Source of the DNA: Palsa-892 sp035295845
GTDB taxonomy: Bacteria > Pseudomonadota > Alphaproteobacteria > Rhizobiales > Xanthobacteraceae
DNA: 64,000 nt
NCBI GenBank assembly: GCA_035295845.1
Contig: DATGIF010000007.1
Span: 1-64,000 of the forward strand
Direction: 5' to 3'
Shown here: piece after piece, positions 26,559 through 35,886 of the stretch
Numbering within the stretch: the stretch's first letter is position 1
Layout: each line of letters starts with the position of its first letter
Program-made: the position numbers and the translations under genes
The notes under the pieces: generated by a model
What the model saw: the letters and a program-made list of their open reading frames with translations, nothing else
Database searches by the model: none
What the model was told of the DNA's origin: nothing

Positions 26559-28214
26559 ATGAAAGCGATCGATTTCGATACCGATCCCACCCGCTACAAG
26601 CATTGGCGGATCGAGATTGACGGCGATGTCGCGAACCTCGTCATGGACGTCGACCCCGCGGGCGGGCTTTCGAGCGATTACGAGCTGAAGCTCAATTCTT
26701 ACGATCTCGCGGTCGACATCGAATTGAACGACGCCGTGCAGCGGCTCCGCTTCGAACACCCGGAAGTGCGCGCGGTCGTGATCAAATCGGGCAAGGACAA
26801 CGTGTTCTGCGCCGGCGCCAATATCCGCATGCTCGGCAAGGCGACCCACGGCCACAAGGTCAATTTCTGCAAATTCACCAACGAGACGCGGCTCGCGATC
26901 GAAGACGCCTCGGAAAATTCCAAGCAATCATACCTTGCCGCCGTGACCGGCGCCTGCGCCGGCGGCGGTTATGAACTCGCGCTCGCCGCCGATCACATCA
27001 TGCTTGTCGACGACCGTCGCTCGGCGGTGTCGCTGCCGGAGACGGCGTTGCTGGCGGTGCTGCCGGGCACCGGCGGCCTCACGCGCGTCACCGACAAGCG
27101 CAAGGTGCGGCGCGACCTCGCCGACGTGTTCTGCTCGGTCGAGGAAGGCGTGCGCGGCAAGAAAGCCGTCGACTGGCGGCTTGTCGACGAGACGGTGGCG
27201 AAAACGAAATGGGACGAGGCGGTGAAGGCGCGCGCGACGGAAATCGCCGCGCGCTCGGACCGGCCGAAGGACGCCAAGGGAATCAAACTCACGCCGCTTG
27301 ATCGCAAGATCGCCGGCGATCTCATCTCTTATCCGAACGTGAAGGTTGAAATCGACCGGCCGCGCGGGCTTGCGACGATTTCCGTGCGCGGCCCCTCTGC
27401 CGCGGTGCCCGCTTCGGCCGAAGCCGCACATCAGCTTGGCGACAAATTCTGGCCGCTCGCGGTCGCGCGCGAATTGGAAAACGCGATCCTGCACCTGCGC
27501 TTCAACGAGCCGAAGATCGGCCTGATCGTCTTCCGCACCGAGGGCGAGGCCAAAGCCGTGCTCGATCACGATGCTTTTCTCGCGAAGCACCAGAACGACT
27601 GGCTGATGCGCGAGATCCGCCACTACATCAAGCGTGCCTTGAAGCGGATCGACGTCACGGCGAGGAGCTTCGTCGCCCTGGTCGAGCCCGGCACCTGCTT
27701 CGCCGGCACGCTGGCGGAATTGCTCTTCGCCTCCGACCGCTCGTTGATGCTGATCGGCCAGCGCGACGGCGACAACCGGCCGCCGGCCTCGATCGTGCTC
27801 GGCGAAGCGAATTTCGGCTTCTACCCGATGGGCAACGGCCTGACGCGTTTGCAGACCCGCTTCCTCGGCGAGCCCAAAAGCGTCGAGCGGGCGAAAGAGA
27901 AAATCGGCGCCACGATCGAGGGCAAGGAGGCGACCGAGCTCGGCCTCGTCACCTTCGCCTATGAGGCCTTCGACTGGGATGACGCCTCCCGCATCATGTT
28001 CGAGGAACGCGTTTCGTACTCGCCCGACGCGCTCACCGGCATGGAGGCGAATTTGCGCTTCGCCGGGCCCGAGACGATGGAGACGAAAATCTTCGGCCGC
28101 CTCACCGCCTGGCAGAACTGGATCTTCCAGCGCCCGAATTCGGTCGGCGAGGCGGGCGCGCTCAAACTCTACGGCTCCGGCATTCAGCCGACCTTCGACC
28201 GCGAAAGGATCTGA
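26559..28214 (+). CDS. boxC: BoxC, 2,3-epoxybenzoyl-CoA dihydrolase
   Basis: I start at 26559 (MKAIDFDTDPTRYKHWRIEI, 551 residues), behind GGGAGG; an upstream extension would run through the promoter/operator region. The sequence shows two crotonase-type segments. The first has VIKSGKDNVFCAGANIRML and GACAGGGYELALAADHIMLV, and the second has LVEPGTCFAGTLAELLFASD. This large bimodular enoyl-CoA hydratase relative opens the epoxide ring of 2,3-epoxybenzoyl-CoA without oxygen, giving 3,4-dehydroadipyl-CoA semialdehyde and formate. The gap to boxB is only 2 nt, so translation is coupled. Confidence 0.95.
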   Translation: MKAIDFDTDPTRYKHWRIEIDGDVANLVMDVDPAGGLSSDYELKLNSYDLAVDIELNDAVQRLRFEHPEVRAVVIKSGKDNVFCAGANIRMLGKATHGHKVNFCKFTNETRLAIEDASENSKQSYLAAVTGACAGGGYELALAADHIMLVDDRRSAVSLPETALLAVLPGTGGLTRVTDKRKVRRDLADVFCSVEEGVRGKKAVDWRLVDETVAKTKWDEAVKARATEIAARSDRPKDAKGIKLTPLDRKIAGDLISYPNVKVEIDRPRGLATISVRGPSAAVPASAEAAHQLGDKFWPLAVARELENAILHLRFNEPKIGLIVFRTEGEAKAVLDHDAFLAKHQNDWLMREIRHYIKRALKRIDVTARSFVALVEPGTCFAGTLAELLFASDRSLMLIGQRDGDNRPPASIVLGEANFGFYPMGNGLTRLQTRFLGEPKSVERAKEKIGATIEGKEATELGLVTFAYEAFDWDDASRIMFEERVSYSPDALTGMEANLRFAGPETMETKIFGRLTAWQNWIFQRPNSVGEAGALKLYGSGIQPTFDRERI

Positions 28215-28216
28215 CC

Positions 28217-29662
28217 ATGAACATCGTGAACGTCGACTATGATGGGCTGATCCCCAACAACGTCGGGCTCAACGCCGATACCCGCGTCAAAGCCGCGCTG
28301 GAAAAGTGGCATCCCGGCTACATCGACTGGTGGCACGACATGGGGCCGGAGGGTTTCCAGCAATCGCTCGTTTACCTGCGCACGGCCGTCAGCGTCGATC
28401 CGAAAGGCTGGGCGAAGTTCGACTACGTGAAAATGCCCGACTATCGCTGGGGCATTCTCCTGGCGCCGGAGGTCGAGGAGCGGAAGATTCCCTTCGGCAC
28501 CCACCGCGGCGAAAAAGCCTGGCAGGAAGTGCCGGGCGAATATCGCGCGATGCTCCGCCGCCTGATCGTGATCCAGGGCGATACCGAGCCTGCTTCCGTC
28601 GAGCAGCAGCGCTTCCTCGGCAAGACCGCGCCCTCGCTCTACGACATGCGCAACCTCTTCCAGGTGAACGTCGAGGAAGGCCGTCACCTGTGGGCGATGG
28701 TGTATCTCCTGCACAAATATTTCGGCGCCGAGGGGCGCGAGGAAGCCGAGGAATTGCTCCAGCGCCGTTCGGGCGACGCCGATACGCCGCGCATGCTCGG
28801 CGCCTTCAATGAGGAGACGCCGGACTGGCTCTCCTTCTTTATGTTCACCTTCTTCACCGACCGCGACGGCAAGATGCAGCTGGAGGCGCTGGCGCAATCG
28901 GGTTTCGACCCGCTGTCGCGCACCACGCGCTTCATGCTCACCGAGGAAGCGCACCATATGTTCGTGGGCGAGACCGGTGTCGGCCGCGTCATCGAGCGCA
29001 CCTGCGACGAGATGAAGAAGGCCGGAATCACCGACCCCTATAACGTCGAGGCGGTGCGCAAGCTCGGCGTCATTGACCTCCCGACCATGCAACGGAAGCT
29101 GAACCTGCACTTTTCGCTCACGCTCGATCTCTTCGGCAACGAAATCTCGACCAATGCGGCGAACGCCTTCCATGCCGGCATCAAGGGCCGCTTTCGCGAG
29201 GACAAGCTCGAGGACGATCATCGCCTGGAGAGCAGCACCTACCCGGTACTGCGGCTCGTCGGCGGCAAGATCGTGAACGAGAATGCGCCCGCGCTTTCGG
29301 CGCTGAACATGCGGCTCCGCGACGATTATGTCACCGACTGCGCCGCCGGCGTCGGCCGTTGGAACAAGATCATCGAGAAGTACGGGATTGCGTTCCAGCT
29401 GAAGCTGCCGCACGTTGCCTTCCACCGCCATATCGGCGAGTTTTCCAAGATCAAGACCGATGTCGACGGCAACGTTCTTTCCGACGCCGAATGGGAAAAG
29501 AAGAAGGGCGATTACCTGCCTTCGAGCGGCGACCGCGCCTTCATCGAAAGCCTGATGAAGCCGGAATTTGCACCCGGCAAGTTCGCGAGCTGGATCGCCT
29601 CGCCCAAGACCGGCATCGACAACAAGCCCGGCGACTTCGAATACGTGAAGATCGCGAGCTGA
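28217..29662 (+). CDS. boxB: BoxB, benzoyl-CoA 2,3-epoxidase oxygenase subunit
   Basis: The 481-residue protein starts MNIVNVDYDGLIPNNVGLNA. Carboxylate/histidine ligands of a diiron centre are visible in NVEEGRHLWAMVYLL (about 150-164) and TEEAHHMFVGE (about 241-251). It inserts one oxygen atom into benzoyl-CoA to give the 2,3-epoxide, using electrons from BoxA. The length and sequence fit the family closely. It lies between boxC and boxA. Confidence 0.96.
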   Translation: MNIVNVDYDGLIPNNVGLNADTRVKAALEKWHPGYIDWWHDMGPEGFQQSLVYLRTAVSVDPKGWAKFDYVKMPDYRWGILLAPEVEERKIPFGTHRGEKAWQEVPGEYRAMLRRLIVIQGDTEPASVEQQRFLGKTAPSLYDMRNLFQVNVEEGRHLWAMVYLLHKYFGAEGREEAEELLQRRSGDADTPRMLGAFNEETPDWLSFFMFTFFTDRDGKMQLEALAQSGFDPLSRTTRFMLTEEAHHMFVGETGVGRVIERTCDEMKKAGITDPYNVEAVRKLGVIDLPTMQRKLNLHFSLTLDLFGNEISTNAANAFHAGIKGRFREDKLEDDHRLESSTYPVLRLVGGKIVNENAPALSALNMRLRDDYVTDCAAGVGRWNKIIEKYGIAFQLKLPHVAFHRHIGEFSKIKTDVDGNVLSDAEWEKKKGDYLPSSGDRAFIESLMKPEFAPGKFASWIASPKTGIDNKPGDFEYVKIAS

Positions 29663-29676
29663 TATAGAGAGGCGCC

Positions 29677-30903
29677 ATGACCGCGCCCGTCAAACAGCAC
29701 CTGATCGATCCGGCGGTGTGCATTCGCTGCAACACCTGCGAGGCGACGTGCCCCGTGGGCGCGGTCACGCACGACACGAACAACTACGTGGTCGACCCGG
29801 AAAAGTGCAATTTCTGCATGGATTGCGTGTCGCCCTGCCCCACCGGCTCGATCAACCACTTCGTGCAGGTCGCCAAGCCCTATTCGCTCGAAGATCAGTT
29901 TTCCTGGATGGAATTGCCGCCCGAGGACGCAGCGGCTGAGACCGCCACCGATACCGCGAGCACGCTGATCGAAGCGCTCGACGAGGACGCGGCCGCTCTC
30001 CTCGAAGACGCGCATCGGGGTTCGGGCGGCAAGGTGCGGCGGCCGCCTTCGGCGAGCGAGCCGCGTATCAATCTCTTCAGCCGCCGCAACCCGGCGGAAG
30101 CAACCGTGACCGGCAATCTCAGGCTGACGCCCGAAGGCGCGAGTTCCGACGTCCGCCACATCATTCTTGATTTCGGCAAGACGTATTTTCCCGTGCTCGA
30201 GGGCCAGAGCATCGGCATCGTGATACCGGGCGAAGACGCGAACGGGCGGCCGCATGCGCTCCGCCTCTTTTCGATCGCAAGCCCGCGTGACGGCGAGCGG
30301 CCGAACACCAATAATCTCTCGCTCACGGTGAAACGCGTTGCCGAGAAGCGCACGGACGGCAGCGAGTTGCGCGGGGTTGCCTCGAATTACGTCTGCGACC
30401 TCAAGCAGGGCGACAAGGTGAAGATCGTCGGCCCGTTCGGCTCGACGTTTCTGATGCCCGACGACCCCGAGGCCGACATCATCATGATTTGCACCGGCAC
30501 GGGCTCGGCGCCCTTCCGCGGCTTCACCGAGCGCCGCCGCCGCTCGATGCCGAATGCCCGGGGCAAGCTCTACCTCTTTTTCGGCGCCCGCACGCCGCAG
30601 GAGCTTCCCTATTTCGGCCCGTTGCAAAAAGTGCCGAAAACGCTGCTCGACCAGGAGTTGGTATTCTCGCGGCTCCCCGAAAAGCAAAAGGAGTATGTCC
30701 AGGACCGCATGCGCGTACGGTCCGCGCACATCGGCGAGCTCCTCAAACGCGATACCACGCACATTTACGTATGCGGCCTGCGCGGCATGGAGGCGGGCGT
30801 GGAGGCTTCCTTCGAGCACATCGCCAAGGCGAACGGCCTCGATTGGCCGAAGCTGCGCGCCGCCATGCGCGAAAGCGGCCGTTATCACGTCGAGACGTAT
30901 TGA
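29677..30903 (+). CDS. boxA: BoxA, benzoyl-CoA 2,3-epoxidase reductase subunit
   Basis: The 408-residue protein opens with two 4Fe-4S motifs (CIRCNTCEATCPVGAV at about 14-29 and CNFCMDCVSPCPTGSI at about 44-59). An acidic, alanine-rich linker (about 80-125) leads into an FNR-type module with the FAD site RLFSIASPRDG near 194 and the NADPH site CTGTGSAPFRGF near 272. It ends with VETY, the expected C-terminal aromatic residue of FNR proteins. It moves electrons from NADPH to BoxB. The gap from boxB is 14 nt. Confidence 0.96.
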   Translation: MTAPVKQHLIDPAVCIRCNTCEATCPVGAVTHDTNNYVVDPEKCNFCMDCVSPCPTGSINHFVQVAKPYSLEDQFSWMELPPEDAAAETATDTASTLIEALDEDAAALLEDAHRGSGGKVRRPPSASEPRINLFSRRNPAEATVTGNLRLTPEGASSDVRHIILDFGKTYFPVLEGQSIGIVIPGEDANGRPHALRLFSIASPRDGERPNTNNLSLTVKRVAEKRTDGSELRGVASNYVCDLKQGDKVKIVGPFGSTFLMPDDPEADIIMICTGTGSAPFRGFTERRRRSMPNARGKLYLFFGARTPQELPYFGPLQKVPKTLLDQELVFSRLPEKQKEYVQDRMRVRSAHIGELLKRDTTHIYVCGLRGMEAGVEASFEHIAKANGLDWPKLRAAMRESGRYHVETY

Positions 30904-30954
30904 AGCAGCGGTTTGGGTGGCACGCGGCGCGCCGCTTCGGTAAACTCTCCGCCA

Positions 30955-31866
30955 ATGAAAGAAAACGCCCCCGCGACGGGCGTCTGGCCGCCGGCCGCGA
31001 CGCCTTTTCACGCCGATCTATCCATCGACTTCGAGCGCTATATCGCGCATTGCAAGAGCCTGCTCGCCGATGGCGCGCATGGGCTCGCGGTGCTCGGCAC
31101 CACGAGCGAAGCGAACTCGCTCGACCTCGGCGAACGCGAGTCCGTGCTGGAAAAGCTGATCGCTTCGGGGATCGCCGCCGAACAATTGCTGCCCGGCACG
31201 GGGGCCGCGTCGATCGGCGACGCGGTGCGGCTCACCCGCCATGCAGTGGCGCGCGGCGTGCGCGGCGTGCTTCTCCTTCCGCCGTTCTATTACAAGGGCG
31301 TGTCGGAGGACGGCCTCTTTGCCTTTGTCTCGGAAGTGATCGGCCGCGTCGGCCAGACGAGCCTTCAGATTTATCTCTATAACTTCCCGCAGATGACCGG
31401 CATTGCCTGGCCGCCGTCGCTGATCGGGCATCTCATCAAATCGTTTCCGAAAACGATCGTCGGGCTGAAGGATTCATCCGGCGACGTCGCCTATATGAAC
31501 CGGCTTCTGGAATCCTTCCCGGGCTTTGCCGTGTTTCCGTCGAGCGAGGCGCTGCTGCTTGCGGCCATGAAAAAGAGCGCGGCCGGCTGCATCTCGGCGA
31601 CCGCCAACACGCAGGTGGGCGCGATCCGCGCCCTCTATGACGGCTGGCAGGGCGCCAAGGCCGAGGAGCTTTCGCGCGCGGCTTCCGCCGTCCGCCTTCT
31701 GATGCAGAAATATCCCCTGATTGCCGCGGTGAAGGCCGTGCTCGCCGAACACGCGAGAGCTCCCGACTGGGCACGTGTGCGGCCGCCGCTCGATCCGCTC
31801 TCGCCCGCGCAACGAAAAGAACTCGCCGCCGAACTTTCCAAGCTCGAAGCCGGGGCAACCGCATGA
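30955..31866 (+). CDS. Dihydrodipicolinate synthase-family lyase/dehydratase
   Basis: The 303-residue protein (start MKENAPATGVWPPAATPFHA) is a TIM-barrel class I aldolase of the DapA/NanA family. The motif VLGTTSEANSL corresponds to GTTGE, IYLYNFPQMTG carries the catalytic tyrosine, and TIVGLKDSSGD carries the Schiff-base lysine. The family includes DapA, N-acetylneuraminate lyase and 2-keto-3-deoxy-sugar-acid aldolases/dehydratases. Its partner is an IlvD/Edd dehydratase overlapping by 4 nt, so a sugar-acid-type route (dehydratase, then 2-keto-3-deoxy-acid lyase) is more likely than lysine synthesis. It follows boxA by 51 nt on the same strand. Confidence 0.82.
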   Translation: MKENAPATGVWPPAATPFHADLSIDFERYIAHCKSLLADGAHGLAVLGTTSEANSLDLGERESVLEKLIASGIAAEQLLPGTGAASIGDAVRLTRHAVARGVRGVLLLPPFYYKGVSEDGLFAFVSEVIGRVGQTSLQIYLYNFPQMTGIAWPPSLIGHLIKSFPKTIVGLKDSSGDVAYMNRLLESFPGFAVFPSSEALLLAAMKKSAAGCISATANTQVGAIRALYDGWQGAKAEELSRAASAVRLLMQKYPLIAAVKAVLAEHARAPDWARVRPPLDPLSPAQRKELAAELSKLEAGATA

Positions 31867-33560
31867 AGCGGGGCCTCCGCTCGCGGCTCTCGCAGTATGG
31901 CGACGACGAATTCTCGCTCTTCCTCCGCCGCGGCTTTCTGAAATCGGCCGGTTACGACGACGAAGCGCTCGACCGGCCGATCGTCGGCGTGCTTTCCACG
32001 GCGTCCGACTTCAATCCCTGCCACGGCACTGCGCCGAAGCTCGCGGAAGCCGTGAAAGCCGGCGTGCTTTCGGCGGGCGCGCTCCCCTTCGTCTTTCCGA
32101 CGATCTCGCTGCAGGAATCCTTCGCGTTTCCGACCTCGATGCTCTGGCGCAATCTGATGGCGATGGACGTCGAGGCGATGCTCGGCGCGCTGCCCATGGA
32201 CGCCGTCGTTCTCATCGGCGGCTGCGACAAGACGATCCCGGCGGAACTGATGGGCGCGATCAGCGCCGACATTCCGGCGATCGTGCTGCCGGTCGGGCCA
32301 ATGCTCGCGGGCCGGCACGAAGGCGGCCGCCTCGGCGCCTGCACCGATTGCCGCAGGCTATGGGCCGAGTTTCGCGGCGGCAGGCTTTCGGAGGCCGATC
32401 TCAACCGCGCGCATGATCAACTGATGCCGACCTCGGGCACCTGCATGGTGATGGGAACGGCGACGACGATGGCGACGCTCACGGAGACGCTCGGCTTCGC
32501 CTTGCCGGGCGCGGCTACGGCGCCGGCCGTCTCCGCCGAGCGAATGCGGATTGCGAATGCCACCGGCCGCCGCGGCGCCGAGATGGCGAAGGCGGCGAGC
32601 CCGCGGCCGAGCGAACTTTTGACCGGGACCTCGCTCCGCAATGCTTCGATCGTCCTGCAAGCGATCAGCGGATCGACCAATGCGCTCGTGCATCTCGCGG
32701 CGATCGCGGGACGCGCGGGGCTTTCCTTTGATCTTGCGGCCCTTGATGCGATCGGCCGCGAGACGCCAGTACTGGTGAATCTCAAGCCTGCGGGCGCCTA
32801 TTTCGCCGAGGATTTTCACGCGGCCGGTGGCGTGCCGGCGCTTTGGCGGCGGCTCAAGGACAGGCTCGATCTCGCGGCAAAAACGGTTTCGAACGAGACG
32901 CTCGGCGGCATCGTCGCGCGCTGGCCGGACTATGTGGACGAAGAAGTGATCCGCCCGCTCAACTGGCCGATCGTCGCTTCGGAAGCAATCGCGATTCTCC
33001 GCGGCAACCTCGCCCCGGAAGGGGCCGCGATCAAGCTTTCGGCGGCGAGCCGCGAGCTCACCTCGCACGAAGGCCCTGCGCTCGTATTCGATTCGCTCGA
33101 AGATCTTGCGCGCCGCATCGACGAGCCTTCCCTGCCGGTGACGCCCGGTCATTGCCTGGTGCTGCGGAATGCGGGGCCTGTCGGCGCGCCGGGCATGCCC
33201 GAGGCGGGCGCGCTGCCGATTCCAAAAAAGCTCGCGGCAAAAGGCGTGAAGGATATGGTGCGAATTTCGGATGCGCGCATGAGCGGCACCGCTTTCGGCA
33301 CGGTGGTGCTGCACGTCGCGCCGGAAGCCGCGGCCGGCGGACCGCTCGCGCTGGTCAGAGACGGCGACCGCATCCGGTTAGATGCCGGCAAGCGCCGGCT
33401 CGATCTTCTCGTCGACGACGCCGAGCTTGCCGCCCGCCGCAGGCACTGGTCGCCGCCGAAAAAGCCCACGCGCGGTTACGAACGGCTCTATGTCGATCAC
33501 GTCTCGCAGGCCAATCTCGGCTGCGATTTCGATTTCCTCGTCAAACATCCAGCGACCTGA
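31863..33560 (+). CDS. IlvD/Edd-family dehydratase
   Basis: The 565-residue protein carries the three cysteines expected to hold the Fe-S cluster: Cys53 (NPCHG), Cys121 (GGCDKT) and Cys194 (SGTCMVMGTA). ACTDCRRLW near 160 and the C-terminal MSGTAFGTVVLHVAPEAAAG are also family motifs. The sequence resembles sugar-acid dehydratases (L-arabonate, D-xylonate type) more than dihydroxyacid dehydratase IlvD, judging from the LRRGFLKSAGYDDE start; I hold this at moderate confidence. It would remove water from an aldonic acid to give a 2-keto-3-deoxy acid for the preceding lyase. It overlaps that gene by ATGA. Confidence 0.85.
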   Translation: MKRGLRSRLSQYGDDEFSLFLRRGFLKSAGYDDEALDRPIVGVLSTASDFNPCHGTAPKLAEAVKAGVLSAGALPFVFPTISLQESFAFPTSMLWRNLMAMDVEAMLGALPMDAVVLIGGCDKTIPAELMGAISADIPAIVLPVGPMLAGRHEGGRLGACTDCRRLWAEFRGGRLSEADLNRAHDQLMPTSGTCMVMGTATTMATLTETLGFALPGAATAPAVSAERMRIANATGRRGAEMAKAASPRPSELLTGTSLRNASIVLQAISGSTNALVHLAAIAGRAGLSFDLAALDAIGRETPVLVNLKPAGAYFAEDFHAAGGVPALWRRLKDRLDLAAKTVSNETLGGIVARWPDYVDEEVIRPLNWPIVASEAIAILRGNLAPEGAAIKLSAASRELTSHEGPALVFDSLEDLARRIDEPSLPVTPGHCLVLRNAGPVGAPGMPEAGALPIPKKLAAKGVKDMVRISDARMSGTAFGTVVLHVAPEAAAGGPLALVRDGDRIRLDAGKRRLDLLVDDAELAARRRHWSPPKKPTRGYERLYVDHVSQANLGCDFDFLVKHPAT

Positions 33561-33561
33561 A

Positions 33562-35886
33562 ATGCTCACTCGCGGCAGGCCTCCGAAATGGCAACCGCGC
33601 GTCGAGGACGACCGCCTCCTGCGCGGCGAAGGGCGTTACGTCGACGATGTGGATTTTCCGAATCTTGTCTTCGCCGGCTTCGTGCGTTCGCCGCACGCGC
33701 ATGCGCGCATCAAGTCGATCGACGCCGCCGAAGCGCGGCGTGCGCCCGGCGTGCTCGCGGTGCTGACCGCCGCCGACATGAAGGCCGCGGGCGTGGACAA
33801 TATCTCCATGCACGCGCCGATGGGCGGCCGCGGCGGCAGCAAGCTCGTCGTTCCGGCGCGGCCGCCGCTCGCCGACGGCCGCACGATGCTGGTGGGCGAG
33901 CCGGTCGCCGCCGTGATCGCGGAAAGCGCGAAAGCCGCAGAGGACGCGGCCGAACTCGTCGCGGTCGAGTACGAGGAACTGGCCTCCGTCGTCGACCTGC
34001 GCGAGGCGATCAAGCCGGGCGCGCCGCAGCTTTGGCCGCAGGCGCCGAACAACATCGCGCTCGACTGGCCGGGCCTCGTCACCGATGAAGCGAACGCCGC
34101 CGAAGTGGAACGGATCATCGCGAACGCGGCGCATGTCGCGCGCGTTTCCCACTCGAACCAGCGCATCGCCGTCGTTCCGATGGAGACGCGCGGCGGCACC
34201 GCGCGTTTCGACCCCATGAGCGGCGGCTACACGGTCCGCACCTGCTCGCAGGGGGTCGGCGTGATCCGCGACGCGCTCGCTGCCGTCATGAAAGTCGAGC
34301 GCGACAAAATCCGCGTGCTCACCGAAGATGTCGGCGGCGGATTCGGCGTGAAGACCGCGGTCTATCCCGAGCTGCCGGTGTTGCTGGTTGCCGCGAAGAA
34401 AATCGGCCGCCCTGTGCACTGGATGTCGAGCCGCTCCGAATCCTTCATGAGCGACAATCATGCGCGCGACACCTACAGCGACGCCGAGCTCGCGCTCGAT
34501 GCAAACGGAAAGTTCCTGGCGTTGCGTGTCCGGCATCTTGCCGCCATGGGCGCCTTCGTCGCCTTTCGCGGCGCGCAGATCGCCACCAACAATTTCGCCC
34601 GTTGCTTTCCGGGCATGTACGACATTCCGAAGATCGATGCGGCGGTGAAGTGCGTCTTCACCAACACGGTGCAGACGGGCCCCTATCGCGGCGCCGGCCG
34701 GCCGGAAGCGAATTATCTTCTGGAGCGGCTCGTCGACGAGGCGGCGCGGGTGGCGAAAATCGATCCGGTCGAGATCCGGCGGCGAAATTTCATTCCTCCG
34801 TCGGCGATGCCCTACAAGACCGCGGTCGGCGCCGTCTTTGACAGCGGCGAGTTTGAGACACTCCTCGATAAGGGATTAGCCGCAAGCGGATATGCCGGGT
34901 TCGAAAAACGGCGCGCGGCGGCGAAAGCAAAAGGCCGCCTTCGCGGCATCGGTCTTTCCTGCTTCCTTGAACACGCGGGCGCGGTGCCGACCGAGGGTGC
35001 GGCGCTCATCTTCCGTCCGGAGAAGATGCTATCGCTTGCGCTCGGCGTGCAATCGACCGGTCAGGGCCACGCCACGGTGTTCGCGCGGTTGCTCGCCGAG
35101 CGTCTCGACATCTCGCCGCAAGAGGTGAAGGTCGAGCAGGGCGACAGCGCCTTCGAAATCCAGGGCATGGACGCGGTCGCCTCGCGCTCGGCGATGACGG
35201 TGAGCCACGCGGTGGTGGCGGTGTCGGACCGGATGCTCGCCAAGGGACGCGCCATCGCGGCGAAGATTTTCGAAACCTCCGAAACTGACGTCGCCTATCG
35301 CGACGGCGTCTTCGAGATTCCCGGCAGCAACCGCCGGCTGCCGCTCTTCGATCTCGCCGCGCGTGCCGCCGAGATGGCCGCGCGGGGCGAAATCGCCGAG
35401 AGCCTCGATACCAAAGGCACGGCGGAAACGCCGCTCACCTTCCCCAACGGCTGTCACATCGCCGAGGTCGAGATCGATCCCGAGACAGGGGTCGCCGAAA
35501 TCGTCAACTACACCTGCGTCGACGATTGCGGGACCGTGCTCGACCACACGATCGTCGAGGGCCAGGTCATGGGCTCGATCGCGCAGGGGCTCGGTCAGGT
35601 CCTGCTCGAACAGATCGTCTACGACGAGGGCGGCCAGCTCGTCACCGGCTCGTTCATGGATTACGGCATGCCACGCGCCGACATCATGCCGCCGGTCGCA
35701 AGCGCCTTGCACCCGGTCCCGGCGACCACCAATCCGCTGGGCGTGAAGGGCGTCGGCGAAGCCGGCACCACCGCCTCGCTCGCCGCCCTCATGAACGCAA
35801 TCGCCGACGCGATCCCGAACGGCGCCGGGCGAAAGCTCGACATGCCGGCGACGCCGGAAAAAATCTGGCGGGCGCTTCGGGGCTAG
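33562..35886 (+). CDS. Molybdenum hydroxylase large subunit (CoxL/XdhA-like, form II), without small subunits
   Basis: The start at 33562 (MLTRGRPPKWQPRVEDDRLL, 774 residues) is 1 nt after the dehydratase stop. Family motifs are LLRGEGRYVDDVDFPNLVFA, TEDVGGGFGVKTAVYPELPV, GPYRGAGRPEANYLLERLVD and GVKGVGEAGTTASLAALMNA with the catalytic Glu. The loop PYRGAGR is that of form II proteins, not the AYRCSFR of true CO dehydrogenase. These enzymes bind molybdopterin cytosine dinucleotide and hydroxylate aldehydes or N-heterocycles. They normally need an FAD and a 2Fe-2S subunit, and neither is in the window. It may share partners encoded elsewhere. Confidence 0.9.
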   Translation: MLTRGRPPKWQPRVEDDRLLRGEGRYVDDVDFPNLVFAGFVRSPHAHARIKSIDAAEARRAPGVLAVLTAADMKAAGVDNISMHAPMGGRGGSKLVVPARPPLADGRTMLVGEPVAAVIAESAKAAEDAAELVAVEYEELASVVDLREAIKPGAPQLWPQAPNNIALDWPGLVTDEANAAEVERIIANAAHVARVSHSNQRIAVVPMETRGGTARFDPMSGGYTVRTCSQGVGVIRDALAAVMKVERDKIRVLTEDVGGGFGVKTAVYPELPVLLVAAKKIGRPVHWMSSRSESFMSDNHARDTYSDAELALDANGKFLALRVRHLAAMGAFVAFRGAQIATNNFARCFPGMYDIPKIDAAVKCVFTNTVQTGPYRGAGRPEANYLLERLVDEAARVAKIDPVEIRRRNFIPPSAMPYKTAVGAVFDSGEFETLLDKGLAASGYAGFEKRRAAAKAKGRLRGIGLSCFLEHAGAVPTEGAALIFRPEKMLSLALGVQSTGQGHATVFARLLAERLDISPQEVKVEQGDSAFEIQGMDAVASRSAMTVSHAVVAVSDRMLAKGRAIAAKIFETSETDVAYRDGVFEIPGSNRRLPLFDLAARAAEMAARGEIAESLDTKGTAETPLTFPNGCHIAEVEIDPETGVAEIVNYTCVDDCGTVLDHTIVEGQVMGSIAQGLGQVLLEQIVYDEGGQLVTGSFMDYGMPRADIMPPVASALHPVPATTNPLGVKGVGEAGTTASLAALMNAIADAIPNGAGRKLDMPATPEKIWRALRG

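Noticed and set aside
33562..35886. Carbon monoxide dehydrogenase CoxL
   Set aside because: The active-site loop is PYRGAGR (form II), not AYRCSFR, and coxM/coxS are absent.
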